Assembly (NCBI GenBank): GCA_964034945.1
Contig: OZ035960.1
Location: 88,501,848-88,565,847, forward strand
DNA length: 64,000 nucleotides
DNA from: Chrysopilus asiliformis
Lineage: Eukaryota; Arthropoda; Insecta; Diptera; Rhagionidae
Reading direction: 5' to 3'
The number at the start of each line of letters is the position of its first letter. The stretch's first letter is position 1. The notes beneath the pieces are model-generated. The model saw only the letters and a program-made list of their open reading frames with translations, ran no database searches and was not told the DNA's origin. Below, in pieces: positions 22,401 through 34,429 of this stretch. The position numbers and the translations under genes were made by a program.

Positions 22401-24115
22401 ATAAAATCTATATTTACTAGGAATTTATCAGGTTTTATTGCAAAATTTGCATTGAAAAACATTTGCTAGATTAAATTTATTTTAAAAATAGTCGATTTTG
22501 ACTATTTTTGTAATTGAAATTGACTAATTTATGTATTGGGGAAATCCCTTAAAATCGATATACTGCCCAAATAAAAAAAAAACGTGTGGAATATTTTTCA
22601 TAGTTCTACAAATGTGCAAACTTTCATTAAAGTCGGAGACTGACAATTCCGTAGGATTACTTGTGAGTACTTAGACCCATTCGATAATAATAACAAAATT
22701 CCCTACAAAACATTTCCAACTCGGTGTTGCAACAATACTCCAAATTACCGATCTATAGGTTCCAGATCTCCATTTTCTTGATACCTTCCCAACGAAAGAT
22801 CCTCCAAAAAATCACGTAATCGAACCGTGCAACAATTCGCGATTATTGGTATCCATGGTATCTAATAGCAGTCAATTTAGTTACCAATAATAACCATCAA
22901 TAGTTTAATTTTACTGAGAGAATTGGACCATTTGGGTGGGAAAACGATCATTTCCGAAGGCAGCTTACACTTTTTCTCTCCAATCAAAGTCTTTTCTTGA
23001 TTTCAATTGGTGAACTTTTCCTTTTTGTGCCATACGAAGTCGCCTTGAATTGTCTAAGATTTCTTACTTCTTTCTTCGGAACGTAGTGGCAGTTTTGACC
23101 ACGGAATTGGATGCGATTGACAGTAAGCCACTTTTCGTGAAGAATGCGTTGCGCGCGCATTTCAAAGAAACGAAATCAATGTAAGAAAATAAACCACGTT
23201 CAACTAATCTAAGCATTTTTTTCCTTAATAAAAAAAAAAAACCATTGCGCACGTTTTACGAATTTTAACTTTTTTTCTTTGTGGCTACGGAGGTATTTTT
23301 TATTCGCCCGCAATGAACAAAAATGATTTCTCGGATTAGATTCCATCAATTTAATGGTCAATTCACACCTGAAAAGTGTGTTAAGATTTTTATTAACGTG
23401 CGACGGCGACGGCGACCCTTGAATTTAGAAAACTTTGACTTCCAGTAAGACTAGCCAAGATTTTCGCTACTGAAGTGGCTAAATTCGGTTGGTTCACCGT
23501 TGATATTGTATGGCGGTGCGACGTTTTATCTCGCATTAATCTCAATTGTTGTAATGTAATTAAATCGCCGTGTAAAAAGGCGTGTAACCCAGTTTTTTAT
23601 ATTTTGAAGTGTTGGACGACTAACAAAAAGGCACAATTGGTCGGGCGCGTAGTCTGCAATTGAATCGGAGATGCTGGCTTGGAAATGGGATTTTTTGTCC
23701 CAAGTCATCAGCTAATCATCAGTTTGACCGTGGCTTAAGACGAACGACTTGATGAAGATCGGTTGACTAATTCTTGGCATGGATTTTAAGATCGCTTTAA
23801 GATACTCTACTAGTGCTGCCGTTGATCGAAAACCGGTAATAGCTGAAAATAATTTCGCCGCATCTCAAACGTCTACAATGGAAGGGTCAGGATTTCACTA
23901 AAAAATTAGGATTTTCTCAAATAGGTAACTTTTTTTGGATTTTATATGGGTTTATTTTTAAAAATTTATTGGGGCTATTTTTTAAAACGTTTCTTTCAGC
24001 GAGATCCCTTACCTATTAACTTTTATGTGGTTTTTGAGTTAGTTAAGGAATCCTTCAGAAGACGTTTTGTACGTCAAACAAATATCTCCTCATCTTTCTT
24101 TTTGCCACACTTCTA
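22401..24115. other. No gene recognised
   Basis: Short frames at 23064-23252 and 23475-23663 are not supported by any family similarity. No repeat family was identified. Confidence 0.4.
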
Positions 24116-24679
24116 AACGGTCTTTCAATAAGGACGCTCGATTTTTCGCTCGTGCAGAATGGCCATCCTGGTATGCGCTGTGTGGCATGTAGCGCCGTCC
24201 TGTTCTCAGTATCCATATCATCCAGTTTAGGCCACAAGAAGTTACTTATCATCGATCTGTAGCCGTTGACGGTTATCGCAATGCCAGTTTAATTTTGGAA
24301 GTAGTGCGGACCGATGATTCCGCCAGACCAAAATCCGCACCAAACAGTGACTTTCTCGGGATGCATTTGTTGCTCGTGTATCTCGTGTGGATTATTTGTT
24401 GAACCGGTCGACTCGAATTTGACCACTAGACGTCGGACAGTCGACTTGGCAGGACAGTTGTGGCAAGGATAAAAATCACTTAATGCGCGAACGTTTCTCG
24501 AACGGAGCACTGATTTTGAAAATAAAATTTGATGATTTGCACGCGTTTTTCAAGGCTATAACTTTCCATGGAGATTTTCTACACTACTGAACAATTCACA
24601 ACAAATTTGACAGATGTTGCTTTAAAAACATGGCCGCAATAACCTAACAAACTTCGAGCGTCCTTGTTGAAAGACCCTT
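24116..24679 (-). mobile_element. Internally deleted Tc1/mariner-superfamily element, derivative 1
   Basis: This 564-bp element has ends containing GGTCTTTCAATAAGGACGCT and the matching complement, flanked by TA on both sides (24114-24115 and 24680-24681). Minus-strand peptide remnants are in element order: HTH-like CPAKSTVRRLVVKFESTGS, then HPEKVTVWCGFWSGGIIGP (the D(E)..VTVWCG region), then a YRSMISNFLWPKLDDMDT segment. The region after that, with the second and third catalytic acids, is gone. It shares its terminal motif with the element at 42166 but has lost a different part. Confidence 0.75.
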
Positions 24680-27600
24680 TACTATCTTCTGAAGTTTTAA
24701 GAGGATGTTGTTTCGATTTCAATTACCAAAATAGCATTCAAAAACGGGCACATGAGGTTTGTTCTTTGCGACATAAAAATGCATCAATTTACGCAATCGG
24801 AGCTAAAGATATAATTCACATCCGCGTACAACAAGCGTAAGAAGTGACGAGAATGACACACTGATCAATAATGTGTCTGCAAAGCCACAATTGCTTTAAT
24901 CGGGAAATTGGTGATCGACGGTTCATCTTTGGGTCAAACATTCGCGTCGTGAAGATCCTGTAGCGATAGAGCGGCTTTTTACGGTTGTCGGGTTGAAAAG
25001 TTACCTTTTTTCACAAAAGACCCATTGATTTAAAGAATACAAGACATATTGTCACATTTTTTTCATTTGAAGATGGCAACACTAGCTAACAAAAAAACTG
25101 TGGAAATGCCAAAATTCCCGCCAGTTTTCGAAATATGGAATGTAGATCGTCAAGAATTATCACACACAATAACAAAAAAGTTTCACATGGCCTGTAGATA
25201 ACAGTTTTTACCAGAATAAAAAATAAACAGTTAAAAATATGTAATTTAGTATAAATAAAAGGTGTGCAAAATTTGATTAAGTTACGATAAGTGGTTTCTG
25301 AGAAAACGGGTCATTTGTCCTCCATAAGACACCATGAAAAATAGCCTCGTGGCCTTACCCCCTTAGACGATAAAATCAGCAATTTAAAAGTCGGTATATT
25401 TAATATCAAACCTTAAATTAGTTTAAAACTAACGAATAATATCCATAGATTGTACATTTTTTGGAGCTTTTGAATCACACTAGTTGAGTTAAGTTTGCCT
25501 CCTCATTTTTATTCGGGGTAAATTCACAGAGAATTCACGGAGAATTTATAGAGAATTCACAGAGAATTGAGAATTCACAGCTAAATTACATTTTTAGAAT
25601 ACGAAAATGGACCATAGATTTCAAGTTACGGATAAATAGGGAGTTACATCTTGTGAAAATCCCATTAAATTTATGATGATAAAAAAAATTCAATTTCATT
25701 TAAAAAAAATGATAATTCGAAAAAAATAGTAATCCTCAATGAACGACAACACTTTGAATGAGTGTGAATTTATCAAGTGTGATTAATCCATTTGCGATAA
25801 TGAGGTGGCTCCCTTTTTCTCTGACAATTGAATAACTACCGAAAAATTTTATTTTTTCTTTTCTGCAAGTTTTAAAATGGACGCAGCCGCAGCGTATTTT
25901 TTCTCTGTCTTCAGGGTAAAAAAAAATAATTCTCAGGTAAGGTTGCTTTTTGTGGGGTCAACGAAGCTGCATTGAAGGAAGATTTTTACAGACCATCAGA
26001 TGTGAAATCAACACAGAAATTTGTGACCAATTCAAACTTTTTAAAGATTTCCTGAAACTTTTTTTTTTGGATTTAATAGCCGTCAGTGGTTTTTTCCCGG
26101 TTTGAAATATTCTGGTACGTTTCGTCGCGGGTATCAATTTTTTCAGATATTTGAATCCAAGACACCCAATATTTCGGTTGGTGGCCTCGTAATTTCGAAG
26201 ATCCCTTGCGGAACGCGGACGTGCGGTGGCCGAAGAGTGACAAGACCACTTTTCTGGAATTTTGTAATTTTAATTGATTTCTAGCTTTTCGGATTAGAGG
26301 CTCCTCCATCGAATGACGAGTTTTTCATATAAAAAATTTCAGGGAAGAGAGAAATTATATCAAAGTGATTAATTGCTTTTCGATGGGTCTCTAGGCAAAA
26401 AGTTGGATATTTCGGAGTTTCGAAGAAGTTCTCCTCTTTCTTTTAGAGATGAGACAAACGTTTAGTTGAAATATAATTGTAGGGAATTGCGCGGATGAAA
26501 TTTTTGTATTTGGGAATTATGAAAAAAAGACCACCTCAAAAATACTTTAATGCTTAATCGAGAAACTTGAATTAATGTTTGGCCCTTCGGCGGTGTTTAA
26601 CGGACTATCATTCGAATGGAGGAGTTTTATAGAAAAATCTTTAACTTGGACTGACCTAAAAAGTTTATTGTTCCAAATTTTATTTAATTGTAGGATTGGG
26701 GATTTATTCGAATACAGTAAAATCTGTATCAATCGGACCATGTATAAACGGGAAAACTTCCTAAGTTGATTATTTTTCAGAGGCCCGTGCTTTTGAAGAA
26801 TTTTTTCATACAAAATGAACCTGAATTAGCCGGAGCTTGCTTAACGCGACCCCGAACATCTTTTTTCTGCATAAGCGGGACTTTTTTTGTATTAGATAGA
26901 AGAATCATATTAGAATAAGGTTACCGCTTCTAACGCATAGAACCAATCGCTCGATCAAAGTATTAGTTCTGATCAATACAAAACTGTCCTCTGCAACCCA
27001 ATTGACCAATGTTGGAATTTTTGTACCGTGTCCAAATGTACCACGCAATTTTCCTTTATAAAGTTTAAGAATATTTGTGGGAACATTTGGAATTATGGAC
27101 CTTATGGTACAAAAAGGACCATTTTCATAGGAAAAAATCTTGGATTTCCAGTCAAAATTCCATAAATCGTACCTTCGGTACTTGGTACAAGATGATTGGA
27201 AATCCAATTGGTTTTCCAACCAATTTGGTCAATTGGGAATATTTAGTTTCGGGAAAAAATATATAAAAAATAATATTTTTTTCAAATATCTCGAGAACCG
27301 TTAAAGATATGCAAAAACCGTTAAAGGAAAAGATGCTGAAAAAATTATTTCCTTTAAATTTAGTTTTATTTAATTTTTCCCAAAAGCCGACAACTTTCGA
27401 CATTTTTTAAAAATTGTTTTTAAAACAAATTGTATGGGATGTATCCGTAACAGTTAACGGTAGTTTTCCAAAAATTGATAGAAAACAACGATTTTTGCAA
27501 AACTCATTTACAAAAAAGTTTAATTCGCTAGCTCAACGCGTTCTCGAGTTATTCAAGATGCGTAAATTGATCAGGAATACAATACTTTCCCTCTATAGCA

Positions 27601-27740
27601 GAGGAAAGTGAAAATGAATTACAACAGTGTGTTAATGATTATAAAAGATGCTGATTTACGCTTGCGAACGCGATACCTTTTGAATAGATTGAGCTAGAGA
27701 ACGCAAATCTGGTGCTCGTAAAAAGTGAGGCTAAGTTCGG
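24680..27740. other. Gene-free DNA with repeat fragments
   Basis: It includes a short tandem repeat of AGAGAATTCAC at 25521-25580. It also has family H blocks (TTCTGATCAATACAAAACTG at about 26965) and paired copies of the CGAGAACCGTTAAAGATATG block. A hairpin (CTTTCCCTCT..AGAGGAAAG) at about 27588-27611 is present again in reverse at about 28275-28303 and in weaker form at 35372, so it looks like a terminal hairpin of family H. No coding exon was recognised. Confidence 0.45.
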
Positions 27741-27745
27741 GTTTT

Positions 27746-28163
27746 AAGTCCAATTCAGACTAACGATTGCGATTACGATTGAGCTTCCTCGACCAATGAG
27801 ATCAAAGCTTTCATTTCCCTATCTTTGAAAGCTTTGATTTCATTGGTCGAGAAGCTTCAATCGTAATCGCAATCGTAATCGCAATCGTAATCGCAATCGC
27901 AACCGCAATCGTAATCGCAACCGTAATCGTAATCGTAATCGCAATCGCAATCGCAATCGCAATCGTAATCGTAATCGCAATCGCAATCGCAATCGTAATC
28001 GCAATCGCAATCGTAATCGTAATCGCAATCGTAATCGCAATGGTAATCGCAATCGTAATTGCAATCGTAATCGTAATCGTAATCGCAATTGTAATCGCAA
28101 TCGCAACCGCAATCGTAATCGCAATCGTAATCGCAATCGTAATGGTTAGTCTGAATTCGGCTT
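27746..28163. mobile_element. Foldback element with one arm expanded into a hexanucleotide array
   Basis: The left arm (27746-27813) runs AATTCAGACTAACGATTGCG, then AGCTTCCTCGACCAATGAGA, then CAAAGCTTTCA. The right arm repeats this in reverse complement (TGAAAGCTTTG, CATTGGTCGAGAAGCTTC) and finishes with GGTTAGTCTGAATTCGGCTT. Between AGCTTC and GGTTAG the right arm contains about 286 bp of (AATCGY)n, with Y-containing hexamers such as AATCGTAATCGC (27858-28143). The left arm has only about three units of the same word. The RLRLRL/ITIAIT frames through it are not genes. Confidence 0.85.
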
Positions 28164-28263
28164 CAGTGTCGTTTCTGAATAACACTGGTTCTACAGATCA
28201 AAAAGATCTATGCTTTGAATTACACTTGGAAATCCAAAAAATGATTTGACTCCGAATACTGGT

Positions 28264-28570
28264 TTTCCAATTTTTACTTTCCTCTTCCATAGAGGGAAAG
28301 TATTGTATTCATGATGGAGACCGACTCGAGAACGGGGGCAGATAGAAACCTTCTGATAATCGAATCGGACGTAATCCGTTTCAGGCGAAATTATGAGAAT
28401 GTCCGTGCAGCTATCTGTCAGTCTGTCTGTCTGTCTGTTTTACGTATCTTAAGTAACTCGAGAACGCGTTGAGCTACAGACTTGAAATTTTTTATGAATA
28501 AGTTTTACGAAAATCGTGATTTTTGGAACAACAGTTTTTTGAAATTTTTTCGAAACCTATGCACAAAATG
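28264..28570 (+). repeat. Dispersed repeat family H with short GTCT array
   Basis: It starts with the hairpin ACTTTCCTCTTCCATAGAGG-type block (28276). Next come a short CTGTCAGTCTGTCTGTCTGT array (about 28414) and the tail AACTCGAGAACGCGTTGAGC. The tail matches those at 27535 and 37405. Confidence 0.55.
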
Positions 28571-31377
28571 TTTTTTTTTTAAATCTACCAACACATACTC
28601 ATAAATGCTGTGAAAAAATCAACTATTTGTAGGGTTTTGGCTCGCGTAATTTTAAATAAACGGATTTATTTTAAATTCCAAATGGATTTTTTTTTGGAAA
28701 CTCCAAATAGATATTTTTTAGCCCGAAATGTTCCACATTTAAACACCAAAGCGGAGTTTAAAAATGCGTTTGATGGATTTTTTAAAAATTTATCTGTGAG
28801 TGTTCGTCCAAATGGATAAAAATCAGAGTTTTCTAACACTTTTTAAATTCACACCAATTTTTTCGGTGTACCGAAATGCCTGTCCAAGAACCGATTTCTC
28901 GAGTAAACTGAACCATTGTTCAGGAACTGAGGCATTTTCTGGGTTCAAAAAAAATCAACAAATTGAAGACAGGATTACACCAATGATGAAAGAACTAATA
29001 GATAAATCTCGAACCCAGTTTCTCGTGCACTCGCGGTAGGCAAAAGAGCAACACTATAGAAAACGAAGAGTTTCGGAAATCACATGAAATAGTAATCCCT
29101 TTTACTCCTTTACATCTAAATGAATTTCACGAATGAGACAAAAACACTGTCGTTTTCGAAGATTCGTGCAGGGTCGATCAAAATCAATTTCACTTGATAC
29201 CAAAAACCAAAAATACCCACCAGAATCCATTGATAACCCTGCACAAGAGTTCTGTCAAATGACACACATACCATGAAATCACGCCAGCGTTATGTTTACA
29301 TTTTCGTATAACATTGGAACGGGGCTGCATTGAGATTTTTTTAACGCTGGTTTTATTATAATATAATGCACTGAAATGCCCTGAAAAGAGTTTTTGATAA
29401 GTTTAGTTAGGGAATGTTCCACAGATTTCACTAAAACCCCGGAAAGAACATTTTTTTGGCTCCCATCGTCGTTGGAAAGGTAGCATTTTGTTTTTGCCTG
29501 TTAAATACTCGCGTCAAACGAATGTCAGGACTACAAAAAACACTTTTATAGCACTGCTCTAAACACTTTTCATAGCACATAAAATTCCTTCGAGAATCAA
29601 ATTTTTTATCATTAAAAAACACGATATTTCAACAAACTTTACTTTTTGGCATTTTTCTCTTTTTAGAATTGCCAGCACTTCTAAAATGTGCGATTGACCC
29701 TCTTTTTGATTTTAACTAGAGAACCTTTATAATCGTCAACTCTTTAAAAATAAATTTGAATTATTTTAAATTTTTTTCATGTTTTTAAATAATATCGCGC
29801 ATATTGTGTGGTTTAATAATCTTTTATAATGTTGTGTGAGTTGTATAAAAATTAAAATGGTCGAAAAATCAAAATTATTTATGCAATGCGATGGGAAATA
29901 CCATATCATGTAGGTACTCTACTATATTGAAATTTAATAATGCTTAACCTCTGAATATTGAGATATGGCAACTCCCCCACATTGTATACACTAAACATTT
30001 CGTGTACCGACGAAGGCAATGAGACAGGCCTATATGTCACTGGGTGGACTCTTCATTGCTTCGAAATTTTATCAACCGTAATTTATCTATAGTTCTCTCA
30101 TCATTGATTACACTGTACATTGTTCTAAATAGACACACTATCGTAAAACTGTCGTGAAAAATAAAATATAAGTGTTTTATAGTTCAACCTGTGTAAGCCT
30201 GGAACTTGTCCAAGCCCCCCAAATTTCTGATCCCATGCGAGTCCGGCTTATTAAGCTATTACTGTATTGGAAAACAGAAAAACTTTGAAATTTGATTGAA
30301 ACCAAAAAGTTTATTACTAGGTGGTAATTTCCGGATTTCCGCTGATATTTTCAAACGAAAGCTAATGTTGATTTTTTTTTAAAAAAACTTCTTTTTGGTA
30401 AACACCATTTTATGTGGGAATTTATTTTAAAACATTGTTTTCTTTATTTTTTTTTCAGAAAATGTTTCATCTTTTCATGCAGAGACAAGATTCTTTAAGA
30501 CATTTGTCACAACATTTCCTTCATACCCACCGGAATACTTTAAGTAATCCGATAAGTGGCAATCATTGAGCTGTATAATACCTACTTTACATGGCAATAA
30601 TCCATTTACCACCCTACCCTACAAACAATCAAGGAAAGTCGGACTTTTAAATGGAAAATTGAAATATTTTTTTTTAAATACAATGCAGCATACTTGCATA
30701 AATCAAATTGTCCACTTAGTTTTGTTTTGTGAAAAATATACATAACGGATTAAGACAAGTCAGTTGCATAAAGAACAAACAAAAACTTTTTTTTTTACCT
30801 CATTGTTTAATCGACAGAAAAGCCAATTAAAAGCCAACCTATTTTTGCATTTTAGAATCAAAGGCTGAAAAATTATTGAAATTTTTGCAAATCAACTCAA
30901 CCCAGATAGTCGAAAAACGGCGAAAAGCGCCAAAGTGTTGAGTGATTAATTAAAATTATTACTTAAAAAATATTTTTACAAGGTATGAAGATTCACAGCA
31001 AGAGCAGACATAATAATTTTACGGTATAAGGTGAGAATGGAGGGATTTTTTTTTTATATTTTTGCATTTCAATTGCATAAAGATGAGATTCGTTGGGTCA
31101 ATGTAATTTTTACACCGAAAACTTTGACCTGTTTACGATGCATAAAATAATCAAAATCTTTAAAATGTGACATAAACTTTGAAGATCGTAACAAGAATAT
31201 TTTTTATGATACAAAAATCTTTCACTTTTAGGTAGAATTGGCGTTTTTTGCTGAATTTGTTATTTGATTTTGGTTTTGTTTGGCCGTTTTTTTTAAACCT
31301 TGGGTTGAAAATAACTTTTAATGAGAGCTATAAATAGGGTGAATATACGTACCGTTTTGGCCGGCAATCCTCGGAAC
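28571..31377. other. No gene recognised
   Basis: This is A+T-rich DNA with several short frames, none with family similarity and none with a convincing splice structure. The longest gene-free stretch without an identifiable repeat is about 28,600-31,370. Confidence 0.45.
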
Positions 31378-31625
31378 CAGGGATGGGAAACATTATCGTA
31401 ACGTAACAAAACGAAGCAACGATTTTCCGGTTTATTACCTCAAAATTGCGTTATAACAATATAGAAATTTGATTTCGTTACAATTTCGAAAAACGTAACG
31501 AAAACCGAAAAAAATGATTTCGTTTTCTCGTTATTTATTTATTTTTGCTGTATTTTATTTTTTATTATTTTTTTGTGAAAAATTCATCAAGTATAACCCC
31601 ACAGACTCCGTCTACATAAAACATA

Positions 31626-32881
31626 CGAGGGCAGTTCAATAAGTACTTAGCCTACAAAAAAAAAACGAAAATTTTGGAAAAGTGACCATTTATTTCTCAA
31701 CATAGTCTCCTTTTAGCTCGATACACTTGACCCAGCGATGCTCCAACTTCTTTAACCCGTCTGAAAAATACGTTTTCTCGAGATCTGCAAAGTAGGCCTC
31801 CGTAGCGGCGATGACCTCCTCATTCGACTCAAATTTCTGCCCGGCGAGTGACTTTTTCAAGTTTGGAAACAAAAAGAAGTCGCACGGGGCCAAATCTGGA
31901 GAATACGGTGGATGGGGCAGCAGTTCGTAGCCCAATTTGACCAATTTGGCCGTGGCGACGGCGGAGGTTTGAGCCGGTGCGTTGTCATGGTGGAAGAGCA
32001 CTTTTTTCTTCGCCAAATGGGGCCGTTTTTTCTGCAATTCGGCGTCGAATCGGCCCAATAATTCGGTATAGTAGAGCCCTGTGATCGTTTTGCCCTTCTC
32101 CAGGTAGTCGATGTAGATCACACCTTGTGAATCCCAGAAAACGGTGGCCATCACCTTTGCGGCAGATAGGACAGTCTTCGCCTTCTTCGGAGCACGTTCG
32201 CCGGGTAAAGTGCACTGTTTCGACTGTTCCTTAGTCTCTGGTGTGTACCAGTGGATCCATGTTTCGTCGACGGTCACGAAACGACACAGAAACTCCTTCG
32301 GATTGTGCTTAAACAGGGTCAAACACTGCTGTGAAGTGGTTTCACGGTTGCGCTTGTTGTCCGGAGTGAGCAAACGCGGCACCCATCGCGCCGACAGCTT
32401 TCTCATGCCCAAAATTTCATGCAGGATATGCATCTCGCGCACCTTCAATCGGCGGTCTGCCAATACGAGATCGTGGATTTTTGTTATGTTATCCTCCGTG
32501 GTAGCCGTTTTCGTAGCACCTGGGCGTGGCTAATCAAAAACCGACGTGCGACTACGTTGAAACTCGTTACGCCAATTTTTGACGGTCGCCATCGAAGGAG
32601 AAGAGTCACCGTACACAGCATCCAAGCGCTCTTTGATTTCGCTGCGCGATTTCCCTTCCAGAAACAAGAATCAAATCACCGACCGATATTGCTCTTTTTC
32701 CATTTTTCTGAAATCCGCAGACACGCCCGCTTCCATACGCGGTCAAAACAAAACTACGAGTTCGATTCGGCTGAAATTTTGACTGTAGCCGTCTATGAGA
32801 ATGTACTACACGATAGTAAATTTCTCCTGCGCTAGTGGCGCCATCGGGCGGTGAGGCTAAGTACTTATCGGACTGCCCTCG
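31626..32881 (-). mobile_element. Near-complete mariner transposon (mellifera-like)
   Basis: This 1256-bp element has inverted repeats starting CGAGGGCAGTTCAATAAGTA and CGAGGGCAGTCCGATAAGTA, with the TA target duplicated at 31624-31625 and 32882-32883. The length is normal for a full mariner. It is inserted into the hAT-type element at 31378-33587. Confidence 0.92.
31690..32703 (-). pseudogene. Mariner transposase with two in-frame stop codons
   Basis: The reading frame from ATG at 32703 to the stop at 31690 is 338 codons, the normal length for mariner. It stays in one frame throughout but contains TGA at codon 11 (32671-32673) and TAG at codon 58 (32530-32532). The HTH region (SRSEIKERLDA, TVKNWRNEF) is followed by the catalytic core: first D in TVDETWIHWY (about residue 146), second in FHHDNAPAQ (about 240), third in LAPCDFFLF (about 275). 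There are exactly 34 residues between the second and third, giving DD34D, and YSPDLAP is intact. Sequence words such as KRPHLAKKKVLFHHDN point to the mellifera-like subfamily; that subfamily call is from memory of the family and is less certain. The gene cannot make full-length protein as it stands, but it is only lightly decayed. It acts only on its own and related mariner ends and has no link to host genes. Confidence 0.9.
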
Positions 32882-33630
32882 TAATTAAAAATATTGGGGT
32901 AGTATTTTTAATCACATTTTGATTTTAAATCGGAATTTGTTTTGGCCAGATTCACTCTATTGCTGGAGATAGGAAAAATAAAATCTTTTAAGCAACTTTT
33001 TTGGTATTTAAAATAATTTCTTTTTGGTATCTCCGGAAATAGAGTGAATCTGGCGAATGCCAAGTCCGACTCAGAATCAGCGACGTCAAAATAGCCTCAA
33101 ATCCAATATATTTGATTTGGCAGATTTTTTTTAATGAACAAAACTTTTGTACGATTTTTTTAAAGTTTTTATTGATTTCTTAACTTATGAATCACTATTT
33201 TAGGTTTTTTTTGTTTTTTTTTTGTATTTTTTTTTGTTGAGTTTTATTAATTTTATTATAGAATTTATTTTTATGGAAACTGAACTGAATTAGTTTTTGA
33301 TAAATACATTATCATTAAAGTTCATTTTTTAGTTTTCAGTTGCAATTCAATGTGTAACGAAATAATTTGTTTAAGAAAGTTCGACTGCGGCGCATAAATA
33401 TTACTCCTTTATCCTTGGTTTTCGAAAAATAAAGATCTTCTAATGAAATGAAATTTTTTATGTTATAACGTAACGAAATGAAATTTTTTATCGTTACAAA
33501 ACGAATAACGTAACGAAATAAAATTTGAATTTCGTTACATAACGAAATGTGTTAACGTCACGATTTTTTTTTCGCTTGCCATCTCTGCTGGAAACAAAAC
33601 TTTTGTCCCGCATTTTTCAATTAAGTATTA

Positions 33631-33853
33631 AGGTAGAACCGGAAACATACGTCCGTGCGTGCGGCACCCACGCGGTGAAAGTAAAAACTACGCATTTATA
33701 TGAGTAAATGTATAATTGCGCGTTGCTCAGACGCGTTGCCGCGTCCCTGCCGCGTAGAGTAGGCTCAGTTTCTACTTTTAGACGCGGTGACAACTACTAG
33801 ATGCCAAAACAAAATAATCCCGCACGCACGGACGTATGTTTCTGGTTCTACCT
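33631..33853. mobile_element. PIF/Harbinger-type MITE, family AGGTAGAACC, copy 1
   Basis: This 223-bp element has termini beginning AGGTAGAACCGGAAACATAC and ending in the complement. TTA duplications lie at 33628-33630 and 33854-33856. The interior shares CGTCCGTGCGTGCGGC and ACGCGTTGCCGCGTC words with the nested copy at 62560. It begins 43 bp from the end of the hAT element. Confidence 0.85.
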
Positions 33854-34165
33854 TTACAGTAGTGTTATAATAACGATTTTTCGGAAATGGCATATGTATT
33901 TTACAAAATTTCGCCTGCGGCGCTTTTTCCTTCATTGCCTGTCATCCAATTTTTGTCGCCATTAATTATGGACTATCAAGAGCGCGAAAAATTAAGCTAA
34001 TTTTAACATGAGAATGTGTAGCTCTTGATTTAAATCTTGGCGTCGTAAGTTGTTTAAAAAAGTTCTGCGGAGCATAAATATTAATCCTTGGTTTTCACCA
34101 AAATAAAGACTTTCTATCTATAAATTTTTGTTGTTTCGTTGGCGTTCCGATTCAGTAATAAAGGG

Positions 34166-34250
34166 CTGTCCATAAAATATGTATGTCACGCTAAATTTAA
34201 TTCTTTTTGACCCCCCTCCCTCCCCCCCCCCCCCCCCCCCCTCCCCCTTA
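34166..34250 (+). repeat. GGGCTGTCCATAAA repeat fragment with a C homopolymer
   Basis: Starts GGGCTGTCCATAAAATATG, continues with CACGCTAAATTTAATTC, and then becomes a nearly pure C tract (about 34211-34248). The related minus copy at 11495-11566 has a normal, short pyrimidine end. Confidence 0.6.
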
Positions 34251-34429
34251 TCACTCTGTGTCACACTTTCGCAGACTCTCCTCCTTCATTTTAGAATACG
34301 CGACAACACCAAGCCCCCACTTATTTGAGCAAAAAAGAAAAAGGTCTTTGAAGCAAATCTTGCAAAAACAGCTTGAAATTTTAAAAAAATGCTTCAAATT
34401 GGTGTTGCGATTTCGTGTTTAAAACTAAG

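Larger units (their letters stand above)
31378..33587. mobile_element. hAT-type element carrying a nested mariner
   Basis: The left end is CAGGGATGGGAAACATTATC and the right end finishes CGCTTGCCATCTCTG. The flanking octamers CTCGGAAC (31370-31377) and CTGGAAAC (33588-33595) agree at 6 of 8 positions, as expected for an aged 8-bp hAT duplication. Subterminal regions are full of CGTAACG/AACGAAA words. Inside, a second inverted repeat (GCCAGATTCACTCTATT, 32945-33054) suggests another small nested element. No hAT transposase remains. Related copies are at 16518 and 46104. Confidence 0.7.

Noticed and set aside
27811..28185. RLRLRL and ITIAIT frames of 98-124 codons
   Set aside because: They come from the AATCGY hexamer array inside a foldback element; hexamers keep frames open by chance of composition.
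32144..32835. Plus-strand frames of 129 and 138 codons
   Set aside because: They are antisense shadows of the mariner transposase on the minus strand.
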